Positions 1 to 6,312 of a DNA stretch of 7,272 bases are shown here, piece by piece. This DNA is from Deltaproteobacteria bacterium (GTDB lineage: Bacteria; Desulfobacterota; Desulfuromonadia; Geobacterales; DSM-12255): contig JAGFXN010000079.1 in assembly GCA_017861215.1 (NCBI GenBank), positions 1 through 7,272 on the forward strand, read 5' to 3'. Numbering within the stretch: position 1 is the first letter of the stretch; each line of letters begins with the position of its first letter. Made by a program: the position numbers and the translations under genes. The notes under the pieces were generated by a model. That model was not told the origin of the DNA and ran no database searches. It saw only the letters and a list, made by a program, of their open reading frames with translations.

Positions 1-2174
1 GCAACGGCGAACATCCCGTCAAACCCGGGCTGAAACCTCGGGAAAGAGAGCTGGCCATCCATCGAGCCGGCCATTATGGTTTCGGAAGCAAGGGCCGCCT
101 CAATCATTGCCCGCTCGCTGTTTTTTGTCCGTGTTACCTGACAGCGCATTTCGAGAGCCATCTGTTCGATGATTGACGGAGCAGAAACAGGGACGGCGAT
201 ATTGCCGCGCTCCCCCGATTTGAGCAGCAGAGCGACGGCAAGCGCAAGAAGCTCAGGCGGTTCATAAATCCTGCCAACATTGTCAATCAGTGTGATCTGT
301 TCTCCGTCAGGATCAAGCCAGAAGCCGGCGGCTGCCTCAAGAGTGGTCACTATTTTGGAGAGTTGTTGCAGGCTGCCCGGTTTTTCCACTGCGCTGCCGG
401 CACCCCGTTCCGCATCTACAAATCCGTTCAGGCCGATGACCTCGAAGCCAAGATCGTTCAACAGGGCAGGGAGCGTCTGTCCGGAAGGTGAACAGTTGAA
501 ATCGATCACGATTTTCATTTTGCGCTTGCGGAGAAGATTGCGGTCGATGATGCGCACAAAGCCCTCACGGTAGAAATCCACCACCTGCGGCAACTCGGTA
601 ATGCCGCCTGGTTCGCTGTGGTGGGCCCGCCGGAAGTTCTCCTTGAAGAAAATACGCTCGATATTTTTTGCCATCGAGCTTGAAAAATCAAGGCCGTCGC
701 CATCGAGAAAGAGAATTTCAGTCACTGCCGGGTCGTCTATCGATTGCCTGAAGTAGACCCCGCCCACTTCTCCATAGGTATTCAGCTTGTACCTGACGAT
801 CGGCAGTGGGATCATCTTGATGTCACGGACATTTACCCCCGCAGAGAGGATCCCTCCCAGGAAGCTCCTCTTGAGCATCCTGGACGATAGCGTGGCATCG
901 CGAGCTGCAAGGACGAAACTACCCTTGCCGAGGGACGTTCCATAAGCGCACCCCAGTTTGGCAACAAATTCAGGGGTGAGCTCGACGTTGGTCAGCCCTT
1001 TTACTAAAGCGCCTTCAAAGAGTGACTTCTTCCATTTTTCTCCCCAGATAAGATTATCGGTAACAGTCGCACCTGCTTCAATAACCTTGCGCGGCCAGAT
1101 CTTCACATCACGCTTGATAAATGCATCTTCGCCAATGGAGGTTTCTTCAGCAACAATAACCCCTTCTTCAATGACGACCCCTTGAGCCACCCTGACATTG
1201 TTGCAGATCACACTGTCACTGATCTTTGTGCCGCGTTTTATGTAGACGTTGTCCCAGATGACACAGCGGGCGAGCTTTACCCCGTCCTCGACAGTGCAGT
1301 TGCGGCCGATCACCGAGTCTTTTATATGTGGACGGCCGGTAACCTGGGAGTTATCCCCGATTACCACCATGCCGGACAGATTATCTGCATGATCAATCCG
1401 GACATCTGCCCCTACCCGGATATCTTTTCCGGCGATAGCCTGTTTGACTTCGTCAGATCTTACCGCGACGCGTCCTTTGAAGATGTCGTGATGGGCCTCG
1501 CGGTAGGAATCGGTATTGCCGATATCTCGCCAGTACCCTTTGGCCGCAACACCGAATAACGGCTCTTTCTTTTCAAGGAGGAGGGGAAAGAGATCCTGCG
1601 AGAAATCAAAGTTCTCTCCTGGCGGGATATAGGCCAAAACCTCCGGTTCAAGCACGTAAATGCCGGTATTGATCGTGTCAGAGATAACCTCTCCCCAGCC
1701 CGGCTTCTCCAGAAACTGGAGTATCCTTTTCTCCTTGTCCGTTATCACCACTCCGAACTGCAGCGGATCTTTTACCGAGGTAAGAGTTATCGTGGCCTTT
1801 GCCCTCTTCTCTTCATGAAACCTGATGATCTTCTCAAGATTGAAATCAGTCAGCAGGTCGCCGCTGATGACGATGAACCTTTCGTCCAGAAATTTTTCCG
1901 CAGATTTTACCGCTCCCGCTGTACCCATGTCAGCAAGAGGGGTGACATAGGTGATTTTTACTCCGAACTCCGAGCCGTCGCGGAAAAAGTTCTTGACGCT
2001 GAAAGGCTGATGATAGAGCAGCATTACCAGATCGGTAATGCCGTAGCTCTGCAGCAGTTCGACAATATGGAGCATGATCGGACGGTTGAGAAGAGGTATC
2101 ATCGGTTTCGGCAGGCTGCTGGTCAGCGGCTGGATGCGGGTGCCGAACCCGCCGGCCATAATAACGGCTTTCAT
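1..2174 (-). CDS. Fused sugar nucleotidyltransferase (mannose-1-phosphate guanylyltransferase-like) / phosphomannomutase-like protein, C-terminus cut by window edge
   Basis: The frame is open for 724 codons from ATG at 2174 to the left edge; relatives of this fusion type run to roughly 830-840 residues, so about 110 are missing. Residues 1-235 form a nucleotidyltransferase domain: MKAVIMAGGFGTRIQPLT is the nucleotide-binding signature, SGDLLTDF carries the metal-binding Asp106, and YWRDIG lies at 214-219. Residues about 250-365 show left-handed beta-helix hexapeptide character (repeated V-I-G-D / V-I-W-D-N-V turns). From about 380 on there is a phosphohexomutase-like region starting GTSLGKGSFVLAARDATLSS. 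The N-terminal half should make an NDP-sugar (GDP-mannose or similar) for cytoplasmic polysaccharide precursors; exact sugar and nucleotide are inferred. The mutase half lacks normal catalytic motifs (see findings). AGGAGG at 2183-2188, 8 nt upstream, fixes the start. It is last in the visible kinase-regulator operon. Confidence 0.9.
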   Translation of the reverse strand, partial: MKAVIMAGGFGTRIQPLTSSLPKPMIPLLNRPIMLHIVELLQSYGITDLVMLLYHQPFSVKNFFRDGSEFGVKITYVTPLADMGTAGAVKSAEKFLDERFIVISGDLLTDFNLEKIIRFHEEKRAKATITLTSVKDPLQFGVVITDKEKRILQFLEKPGWGEVISDTINTGIYVLEPEVLAYIPPGENFDFSQDLFPLLLEKKEPLFGVAAKGYWRDIGNTDSYREAHHDIFKGRVAVRSDEVKQAIAGKDIRVGADVRIDHADNLSGMVVIGDNSQVTGRPHIKDSVIGRNCTVEDGVKLARCVIWDNVYIKRGTKISDSVICNNVRVAQGVVIEEGVIVAEETSIGEDAFIKRDVKIWPRKVIEAGATVTDNLIWGEKWKKSLFEGALVKGLTNVELTPEFVAKLGCAYGTSLGKGSFVLAARDATLSSRMLKRSFLGGILSAGVNVRDIKMIPLPIVRYKLNTYGEVGGVYFRQSIDDPAVTEILFLDGDGLDFSSSMAKNIERIFFKENFRRAHHSEPGGITELPQVVDFYREGFVRIIDRNLLRKRKMKIVIDFNCSPSGQTLPALLNDLGFEVIGLNGFVDAERGAGSAVEKPGSLQQLSKIVTTLEAAAGFWLDPDGEQITLIDNVGRIYEPPELLALAVALLLKSGERGNIAVPVSAPSIIEQMALEMRCQVTRTKNSERAMIEAALASETIMAGSMDGQLSFPRFQPGFDGMFAV

Positions 2175-2206
2175 CTGTCAAACCTCCTCTTGACTCTGCA
2201 GCAGAT

Positions 2207-2572
2207 TCAACGAGCCCGTTTCTTCTCAATGAGGCGCTTTATCTCATCCTTCAATTCCTGCATGTCGCTGGATTTAACGACATAACTGTCGGCTAGCCAG
2301 GCGGAGAAATCATCCTTGTAACAGGAAAACGCCGTAGAAAGAATGACGGCCATATCGTGGCGCTCTCGTACCAGGCTCTGCAGCAGGTCGAGGCCGCTTT
2401 CGTTTTTCAGCTTGATATCCAGCAGCACCACGGCATAGGTATTCTCCTTGAGAAGCGCGAGCGCTGCGGCAATAGTCCCGGCGGCATCGACTGTATACCC
2501 TTCATCGGTAAGCTCCTGCGAGTAGAGCAGCCTGATACTTGCTTCGTCATCCACAATCAGTATTCGGTTCAT
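2207..2572 (-). CDS. Single-domain response regulator (receiver only)
   Basis: This 121-residue protein is a complete CheY-like receiver and nothing else. It begins MNRILIVDDEASIR, giving the acidic pair Asp8/Asp9; the phospho-acceptor is Asp52 in VVLLDIKL; Thr80 in LSTAF and Lys100 in YVVKSSD complete the conserved set. The usual Lys-Pro after the switch lysine is Lys-Ser here. There is no DNA-binding, GGDEF or other output domain, so it probably acts by protein contact or as a phosphate relay. The start overlaps the end of the kinase gene by 26 nt, implying translational coupling, with AGGAGG at 2582-2587 placed 9 nt before the ATG. The upstream kinase is its obvious partner. Its direct target is unknown; the sugar enzyme 32 nt downstream is one possibility, by context only. 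Confidence 0.93.
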   Translation of the reverse strand: MNRILIVDDEASIRLLYSQELTDEGYTVDAAGTIAAALALLKENTYAVVLLDIKLKNESGLDLLQSLVRERHDMAVILSTAFSCYKDDFSAWLADSYVVKSSDMQELKDEIKRLIEKKRAR

Positions 2573-4190
2573 TATCCTGCTCCTCCTTCTGCTGCTGCAA
2601 AACTATGCAGAATTGTGTGCCGCCGTCAGGGCGGTCTTCTATTTCAAAGGAACTGCCGTGACGCTCCAGAATGATCTTGCAGAGCGGCAGTCCGACTCCC
2701 TGTCCGAGAGTCTCAGTCGCCATGAACGGCGTCAGCAGCGCCTGTTTGATCTCCTCTGACAAGGCAACGCCCCTGTCATTGATGCACAGCATGATTCTGT
2801 CGCCGCGCTGGCTGGTCGTAACCTCAATCCGGTCAACTGCGGGCTGATCCACAGCGACGTAGTTTATTATCGTCCGCAGGCAGTATGCTATCTGTTTGTA
2901 GTCGAGGCAGGCAGTGGGGAGTTCCGCAGCCAGCCGCAGATCAACGGCGATATGCATCTCCTCCAGGCGGGGCTTCATTTCCGCAGTTACCGCGCTTGCC
3001 AGCTGGTTGACATCCCAGCGGTCCATGACCGGATGCTGAGCCTCAGAGTAGTTCAGCACCTCCTCAAGCACGTCATCCAGGCGATTTGCCTCACTGAGGA
3101 TGAACTCAAGATATTCTTTTTTCTGTTCGATATCGCCGTTTTTCAGCAGTGCACGTGCAAAGCCACCGATAGCGGCAAGGGGGTTGCGGATGGAGTGGGC
3201 AATGCTGGCGGTTATCCTGCCGACAACCGCCATCTTTTCCATTTTTATGATCAGATCCTGCTGTTCCTGAAGTTTCTGGTTGGCCTTTAACTGGTTTTCA
3301 ACTTCTTCCTGCAGTCTTTCATAAAGCGATGCCCTTTCAATGGCAAAGGCTACCGGAAAGGCAAAAATCTGCAGTGACTGCAAATCCCGCGGCGAGATCG
3401 GATTGTTGGTTACAAAATTGTCCGCCAGTAATACGCCGATACTTCTGTTGCGGGAGATAAGCGGCATAACCAGAAAACGGCTTACCCCGAGAATCTGCGC
3501 CAGCTTCGGGTCGACCTGAGGATCTTCAAAAGCATGCTCGATGAGGATGGAGCGCCGCTCCTGCAGTGCTCTGTTGAAAATATGCCCTGTGTCATCACGG
3601 GAGACGGTGAGCTTTTCGAGGATATCCTGAAATTTGGCTTTTTCAGAAGAGAGTTTTTTCTTGTAAAACTCCCGGGAGAGCTCAGTCAGGGAAAAATTGC
3701 TCTGGTCGACCTCATCCCAGATCCGCCAAGCCTCTTCATAATTTCTCGGCCCTACGCCGAGATGGCCGACCAGATTTTTCCGCTCCCGGTCAAGCATCAG
3801 CAGAAACGCCCTGTTCATGCCGAACCCTTTGCCGGAGGTTATCGCCGTCATTGCCACCGAAAGAATCTCATCCAGTTCCATGGAGGCTTGCAGTACCAGG
3901 CTCAGTTCATGCAGAAACCGGATCTCGCGGCTCTTGCTTGACAGGAAGTCTGACATGGACTGCAACTGCCCTTTCTGCTCCTTGTACTCGTCACGCAGGG
4001 CGTTGATGATCTGCCGGAACGAGTCATTTTCAGGGAGGGTTGCAAGATCGCGCTGAAACCAGGAACAGTCGATGCACTTTTCAACAAAGCGTTTGCGCGG
4101 CGACGAGTAGAGATATTCCTCACCCTCCTCGATATTCGGGCATTCCAGCGGGCTTCTTTCCTGGTTGAACCAACAGCATTCATATGACAT
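2547..4190 (-). CDS. Soluble GAF-domain sensor histidine kinase with cysteine-rich N-terminus
   Basis: A 547-residue cytoplasmic sensor kinase; I see no signal peptide or membrane segment. In order: a Cys-rich N-terminus (Cys5, Cys6, Cys17, Cys39, Cys42); a helical linker at about 55-100; a GAF-type sensor at about 100-290 (ending SRFLVMPLISRNRSIGVLLA and a hydrophobic helix); a coiled coil at about 290-322 rich in E, Q and K; HisKA dimerisation with phospho-accepting His332 in IAHSIRNPLAAIGGFAR; and a C-terminal ATPase domain with GQGVGLPLCK (G2 box, 496-505) and a final GGTQFCIVL strand. The N-box and G1 box are abnormal (see findings). The 3' end overlaps the receiver gene, so the two form a cognate pair. 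The start at 4190 is chosen because the Cys motif follows at once; its ribosome site is only GGAG at 4201-4204, 10 nt away. The signal sensed is unknown. Confidence 0.92.
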   Translation of the reverse strand: MSYECCWFNQERSPLECPNIEEGEEYLYSSPRKRFVEKCIDCSWFQRDLATLPENDSFRQIINALRDEYKEQKGQLQSMSDFLSSKSREIRFLHELSLVLQASMELDEILSVAMTAITSGKGFGMNRAFLLMLDRERKNLVGHLGVGPRNYEEAWRIWDEVDQSNFSLTELSREFYKKKLSSEKAKFQDILEKLTVSRDDTGHIFNRALQERRSILIEHAFEDPQVDPKLAQILGVSRFLVMPLISRNRSIGVLLADNFVTNNPISPRDLQSLQIFAFPVAFAIERASLYERLQEEVENQLKANQKLQEQQDLIIKMEKMAVVGRITASIAHSIRNPLAAIGGFARALLKNGDIEQKKEYLEFILSEANRLDDVLEEVLNYSEAQHPVMDRWDVNQLASAVTAEMKPRLEEMHIAVDLRLAAELPTACLDYKQIAYCLRTIINYVAVDQPAVDRIEVTTSQRGDRIMLCINDRGVALSEEIKQALLTPFMATETLGQGVGLPLCKIILERHGSSFEIEDRPDGGTQFCIVLQQQKEEQDNEPNTDCG

Positions 4191-4200
4191 CTTTTTTTTG

Positions 4201-4204
4201 CTCC
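4201..4204 (-). promoter_or_regulatory. Weak ribosome binding site of the kinase gene
   Basis: The minus strand reads GGAG, then C, eight A residues and G before the ATG at 4190, a 10-nt spacing. GGAG is itself the right half of the perfect 10-bp palindrome GCTCCGGAGC (4200-4209), so a small hairpin could partly hide it. This is weaker than the AGGAGG sites of the two downstream genes, suggesting low kinase output relative to them. Confidence 0.5.
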
Positions 4205-4283
4205 GGAGCGGTTCTCTGCAGGAATACGGGGTCAGACTTCTCTTGTTGCACAGCTTGCGCCGCCTGCGGGCGAAGTAGGTTTC

Positions 4284-4311
4284 AGTATACCCCCAAGCGG
4301 CGAGATTTCAA
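4284..4311 (-). promoter_or_regulatory. Predicted sigma70-type promoter of the kinase / response regulator / sugar enzyme operon
   Basis: On the minus strand TTGAAA (4306-4311) is followed after 16 nt by TATACT (4284-4289), each one or two bases from the sigma70 consensus. Transcription would begin near 4277 and leave a leader of about 87 nt before the kinase ATG. No other promoter-like pair of this quality was seen between here and 4190. It is a prediction from sequence alone. Confidence 0.6.
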
Positions 4312-4417
4312 CTGCCTGCCTCCAAAATATAGCCGGTAGCAGGTGCTTCACTGTTTGCAAGGAATAAGCCGCTGTTGCCATTGCCGCTCTTGCAAGCAGC
4401 AGTTAGCAAAAAACAGA

Positions 4418-4494
4418 CAAATTTTGAATGAATCTGTTGACAATTATTGAATAGTGTCGATAATCTTTTTTCTGGCTGCTGCAGTTATTGAATA
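4418..4494 (+). repeat. Three imperfect 13-bp direct repeats around the MucR-like promoter
   Basis: CAAATTTTGAATG (4418-4430), CAATTATTGAATA (4441-4453) and CAGTTATTGAATA (4482-4494) share the core TTGAAT. The second and third match at 12 of 13 positions and the first matches the second at 10 of 13. One copy sits just upstream of the -35 box, one starts at its last two bases and fills the spacer, and one lies just past the expected transcription start. Such placement suits a repressor operator, but this is inferred. Confidence 0.5.
4437..4464 (+). promoter_or_regulatory. Predicted sigma70-type promoter of the MucR-like gene
   Basis: A perfect -35 box TTGACA (4437-4442) is followed after 16 nt by GATAAT (4459-4464); TAATCT at 4461-4466 with an 18-nt spacer is the alternative -10. 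Transcription would start near 4471, giving a leader of about 80 nt before the ATG at 4552. The surrounding DNA is AT-rich and repeat-bearing, which favours real regulatory use. Confidence 0.65.
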
Positions 4495-4540
4495 AAATCA
4501 GCATAACTGTGGAAAGTATAAATCATAATGCAGATAAATC

Positions 4541-4548
4541 AGGGGGTG
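4541..4548 (+). promoter_or_regulatory. Strong ribosome binding site that sets the MucR-like start at 4552
   Basis: AGGGGGTG can pair along its whole length with the 16S anti-Shine-Dalgarno sequence, with one G-U wobble, and its core lies 5 nt before the ATG at 4552. The in-frame ATG at 4528 has no such site: its upstream sequence is AT-rich (TATAAATCATA). The shorter 180-residue product is therefore preferred. Confidence 0.8.
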
Positions 4549-4551
4549 AAA

Positions 4552-5094
4552 ATGAAATCATTGATTGAATTAGTCGCAGAGATTGTATCTTCGCATGCAT
4601 CAAACACAACAATGACTACCGAGCAGCTTGTGCAGGAGCTGCAGACGGTTCATTCCGCATTGAAAAATCTTGAACAGGGATTGAATGCGGTTGAGTTTAA
4701 TGAATCTGTTGCCGGAGATGCAAAAGATAGTACTATCAGCATACGGCAGGCATTCAGGAAAGATGAAGTAATCTGCATGGTATGTCAGAAGGGCGGCTTC
4801 AAGACACTTAAAAAGCACCTGACAACTGCGCACCAATTGACACCTGGTCAGTACAGAAAACAGTTCGGCATCAAGAGCAGTCAGAAACTTGCTGCAAAGA
4901 GTTTTTCGGATGCCAGAAGGAAAGCCGCGGAAGAGAGAGGAATGACAGATATTCTTGCCAAAGCCAGAGAGAAGAGAATGGCAAACCTGAAAGTCGGCAA
5001 GGCTGCCGCGGCCAGACCTGCCAAAGCGGCCAAGCCTGTTGCCGCGGCTAAACCCGTTGTCGCTGCCAAGCCGGCAAAAGTAAAAAAACCGTAG
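4552..5094 (+). CDS. MucR/Ros-family zinc-finger transcriptional regulator with H1-like Lys/Ala/Pro tail
   Basis: The 180-residue product opens MKSLIELVAEIVSSHAS, the usual N-terminal helix of MucR/Ros regulators, which mediates oligomerisation in known members. A linker leads to SIRQAFRKDEVICMVCQKGG and the single C2H2-type zinc finger with Cys75, Cys78, His89 and His94, then TPGQYRKQFGIKSS and SDARRKAAEERG, all family-typical. Family members bind AT-rich DNA with TpA steps and often repress exopolysaccharide, motility or virulence genes and their own promoter; that is family knowledge, not shown here. The last 30 residues are an Ala/Lys/Pro tail that should bind DNA without sequence preference. 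The gene stands alone on the plus strand, divergent from the kinase operon and convergent with the trans-sulfuration genes. The ATG 24 nt upstream is less likely. Confidence 0.9.
   Translation: MKSLIELVAEIVSSHASNTTMTTEQLVQELQTVHSALKNLEQGLNAVEFNESVAGDAKDSTISIRQAFRKDEVICMVCQKGGFKTLKKHLTTAHQLTPGQYRKQFGIKSSQKLAAKSFSDARRKAAEERGMTDILAKAREKRMANLKVGKAAAARPAKAAKPVAAAKPVVAAKPAKVKKP
5002..5091 (+). repeat. Low-complexity AAKP-type coding repeat, histone H1-like tail
   Basis: Codons 151-180 of the regulator encode only Ala, Lys, Pro, Val and one Arg, built from irregular copies of a five- to seven-residue unit such as AKAAKPV, AAAKPVV and AAKPAKV, ending KVKKP. The unit is like the tails of histone H1 and of bacterial AlgP-like proteins. 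Such repeats tend to vary in copy number between strains. Confidence 0.7.
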
Positions 5095-5111
5095 TCTGCC
5101 CCAGTGAAACC

Positions 5112-5149
5112 TCCTGCAAAAGGCCCGCTATTGCTGACCTTTTGCAGGA
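5112..5149. terminator. Predicted bidirectional hairpin terminator between convergent genes
   Basis: TCCTGCAAAAGG (5112-5123) and CCTTTTGCAGGA (5138-5149) form a perfect 12-bp stem with a 14-nt loop, located 17 nt after the stop codon of the MucR-like gene and 22 nt past the stop of the converging trans-sulfuration gene. There is no T-run after the stem in either direction, so it is not a textbook intrinsic terminator, although the stem itself contains A4/T4. Confidence 0.55.
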
Positions 5150-5171
5150 CAGCTCGGAGCCTGTTAGACGC

Positions 5172-6311
5172 CTAGCCGCTTTGCAGCAGACGCGCCAGAT
5201 CCGCAATCATATCATCAGTATCTTCCAACCCGACAGATAGACGGACAAGTGTGTCGCTGATCCCTCTGGCGGCTCTCTCTGCCGGCGGCATGGCAGCATG
5301 GGACATCTTCGCCGGATAGGAGAGGATGCTCTCCACTCCGCCCAGGCTGACCGCAAAGGCGGCCAGATGAATCCCTTCCAGCAGTTTCTTTGTCAGCTCA
5401 TAGCTCTCCAGCTCGAAAGAAAGCACTGCCCCGGGACCTGCTGCCTGAGCCTGGTGAACGGCATAACCGGGATGACTTGCCAGCCCCGGATAATAGACCC
5501 TGGTTACCTGTGGCTGCCGGGCCAGCCAGGCGGCTATCTTTACCGCACTCCGCTGGCTCTCCTCCAGGCGCACCTTGAGCGTACGCAGCCCGCGAAGGGT
5601 CAGCCAACAGTCCTGGGGGCCGAGAATGGCGCCAAAGGCGTTCTGCACAAAGCCGAGCCTTGCGGCGAGCTGTTCATTGTTTACCACGGCAAAACCGCAG
5701 ACTACATCGCTGTGACCGTTCAGGAACTTGGTGCCGCTGTGCAGGACAATATCGCACCCCAGTTCCAGAGGGCGCTGCAGGTAGGGGGTCATGAAGGTGC
5801 TGTCCACCAGGGTAAGCAGCTCATGTTTGCGGGCGATGGCTGCCGCCCCCTTCAGGTCGGTGATCTTCAGCAGCGGGTTGGAAGGGCTCTCCAGGTAGAC
5901 AGCCTTCGTCTCCGGTTTGACCGCCGCTTCGATAGCCGTCAGGGAGGTGGCATCGACAAAGGTGACGCTCAGCCCCCACTGGCTGAACAGTTTGGTCAGC
6001 ACGCGGAAAGCGCCGCCGTACACATCCTCGCAGACAACCAGATGATCTCCCGGCTTGAAGAGCAGCAGTGTGGAGGAAATGGCCGCCATTCCGGAACCGA
6101 AGGCAAAGGCGGCGCTGCCCCCCTCCAGGTCGGCAATAGCTTCTTCGAGCGCCTCTCTGGTCGGGTTGCCGGAGCGGGCGTAATCGTATCTGCCGAAATG
6201 GTCCACCGACTGCTGGGCAAAGGTTGAAGTCTGGCAGACCGGGAGGGAGAGCGCTCCTGTTGCCGGATCGATGGTGTGGCTGCCGTGGATGAGGCGCGTT
6301 GCGAATTTCAT
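5172..6311 (-). CDS. PLP-dependent trans-sulfuration enzyme (cystathionine beta-lyase / gamma-synthase / gamma-lyase family)
   Basis: A full-length (379-residue) cytoplasmic member of the Cys/Met metabolism PLP enzyme family. Visible signatures are YARSGNPT at 43-50, FGSGMAAISS at 71-80 (phosphate-binding), Tyr98 in EDVYGG (ring stacking), Asp170 in LVDSTF (pyridine nitrogen), the Schiff-base Lys195 in HSGTKFLNGHSD, and Arg357 in LVRLSVGLED (substrate carboxylate). The GHSD form after the lysine resembles MetC-type beta-lyases of Bacillus, suggesting cystathionine to homocysteine, but gamma-lyase or synthase activity cannot be excluded from sequence. Its ATG at 6311 is 1 nt after the stop of the upstream paralogue, with GGAGG at 6318-6322, so the two are almost certainly cotranscribed and translationally coupled. 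Confidence 0.92.
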   Translation of the reverse strand: MKFATRLIHGSHTIDPATGALSLPVCQTSTFAQQSVDHFGRYDYARSGNPTREALEEAIADLEGGSAAFAFGSGMAAISSTLLLFKPGDHLVVCEDVYGGAFRVLTKLFSQWGLSVTFVDATSLTAIEAAVKPETKAVYLESPSNPLLKITDLKGAAAIARKHELLTLVDSTFMTPYLQRPLELGCDIVLHSGTKFLNGHSDVVCGFAVVNNEQLAARLGFVQNAFGAILGPQDCWLTLRGLRTLKVRLEESQRSAVKIAAWLARQPQVTRVYYPGLASHPGYAVHQAQAAGPGAVLSFELESYELTKKLLEGIHLAAFAVSLGGVESILSYPAKMSHAAMPPAERAARGISDTLVRLSVGLEDTDDMIADLARLLQSG

Positions 6312-6312
6312 G

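Larger units (their letters stand above)
4191..4527. other. Divergent intergenic region between the kinase operon and the MucR-like gene
   Basis: No gene is supported in these 337 bases. The left part (4191-4330) is the leader and promoter of the minus-strand kinase operon and is fairly GC-rich. The right part (about 4400-4527) is clearly AT-rich and holds the plus-strand promoter plus three related repeats. Between them (about 4331-4400) I see only short repeated TTGCAAG words, including the palindrome CTTGCAAG at 4389-4396, and no convincing RNA or operator. Confidence 0.7.

Noticed and set aside
1182..2285. Several plus-strand open frames opposite the nucleotidyltransferase gene
   Set aside because: All lie over a continuous, motif-bearing minus-strand frame and show no recognisable domain or start signals.
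4355..4396. Repeated TTGCAAG words and the palindrome CTTGCAAG
   Set aside because: Too short and irregularly spaced to call an operator or RNA structure.
4331..4400. Possible sigma54 site near TGGCAACAG / TTGCAAG words
   Set aside because: The GG and GC elements are not at the required 10-nt separation on either strand.
4528..4551. Upstream ATG giving an 8-residue N-terminal extension (MQINQGVK) of the MucR-like protein
   Set aside because: It has no ribosome site, and the extension carries the strong AGGGGGTG site of the ATG at 4552; the family N-terminus matches the shorter form.
5298..6227. Long plus-strand open frame (309 codons) opposite the 5172-6311 gene
   Set aside because: It is antisense to a gene with intact PLP-enzyme motifs, its product is unlike any family I know, and it has no ribosome site; it is explained by codon bias on the opposite strand.
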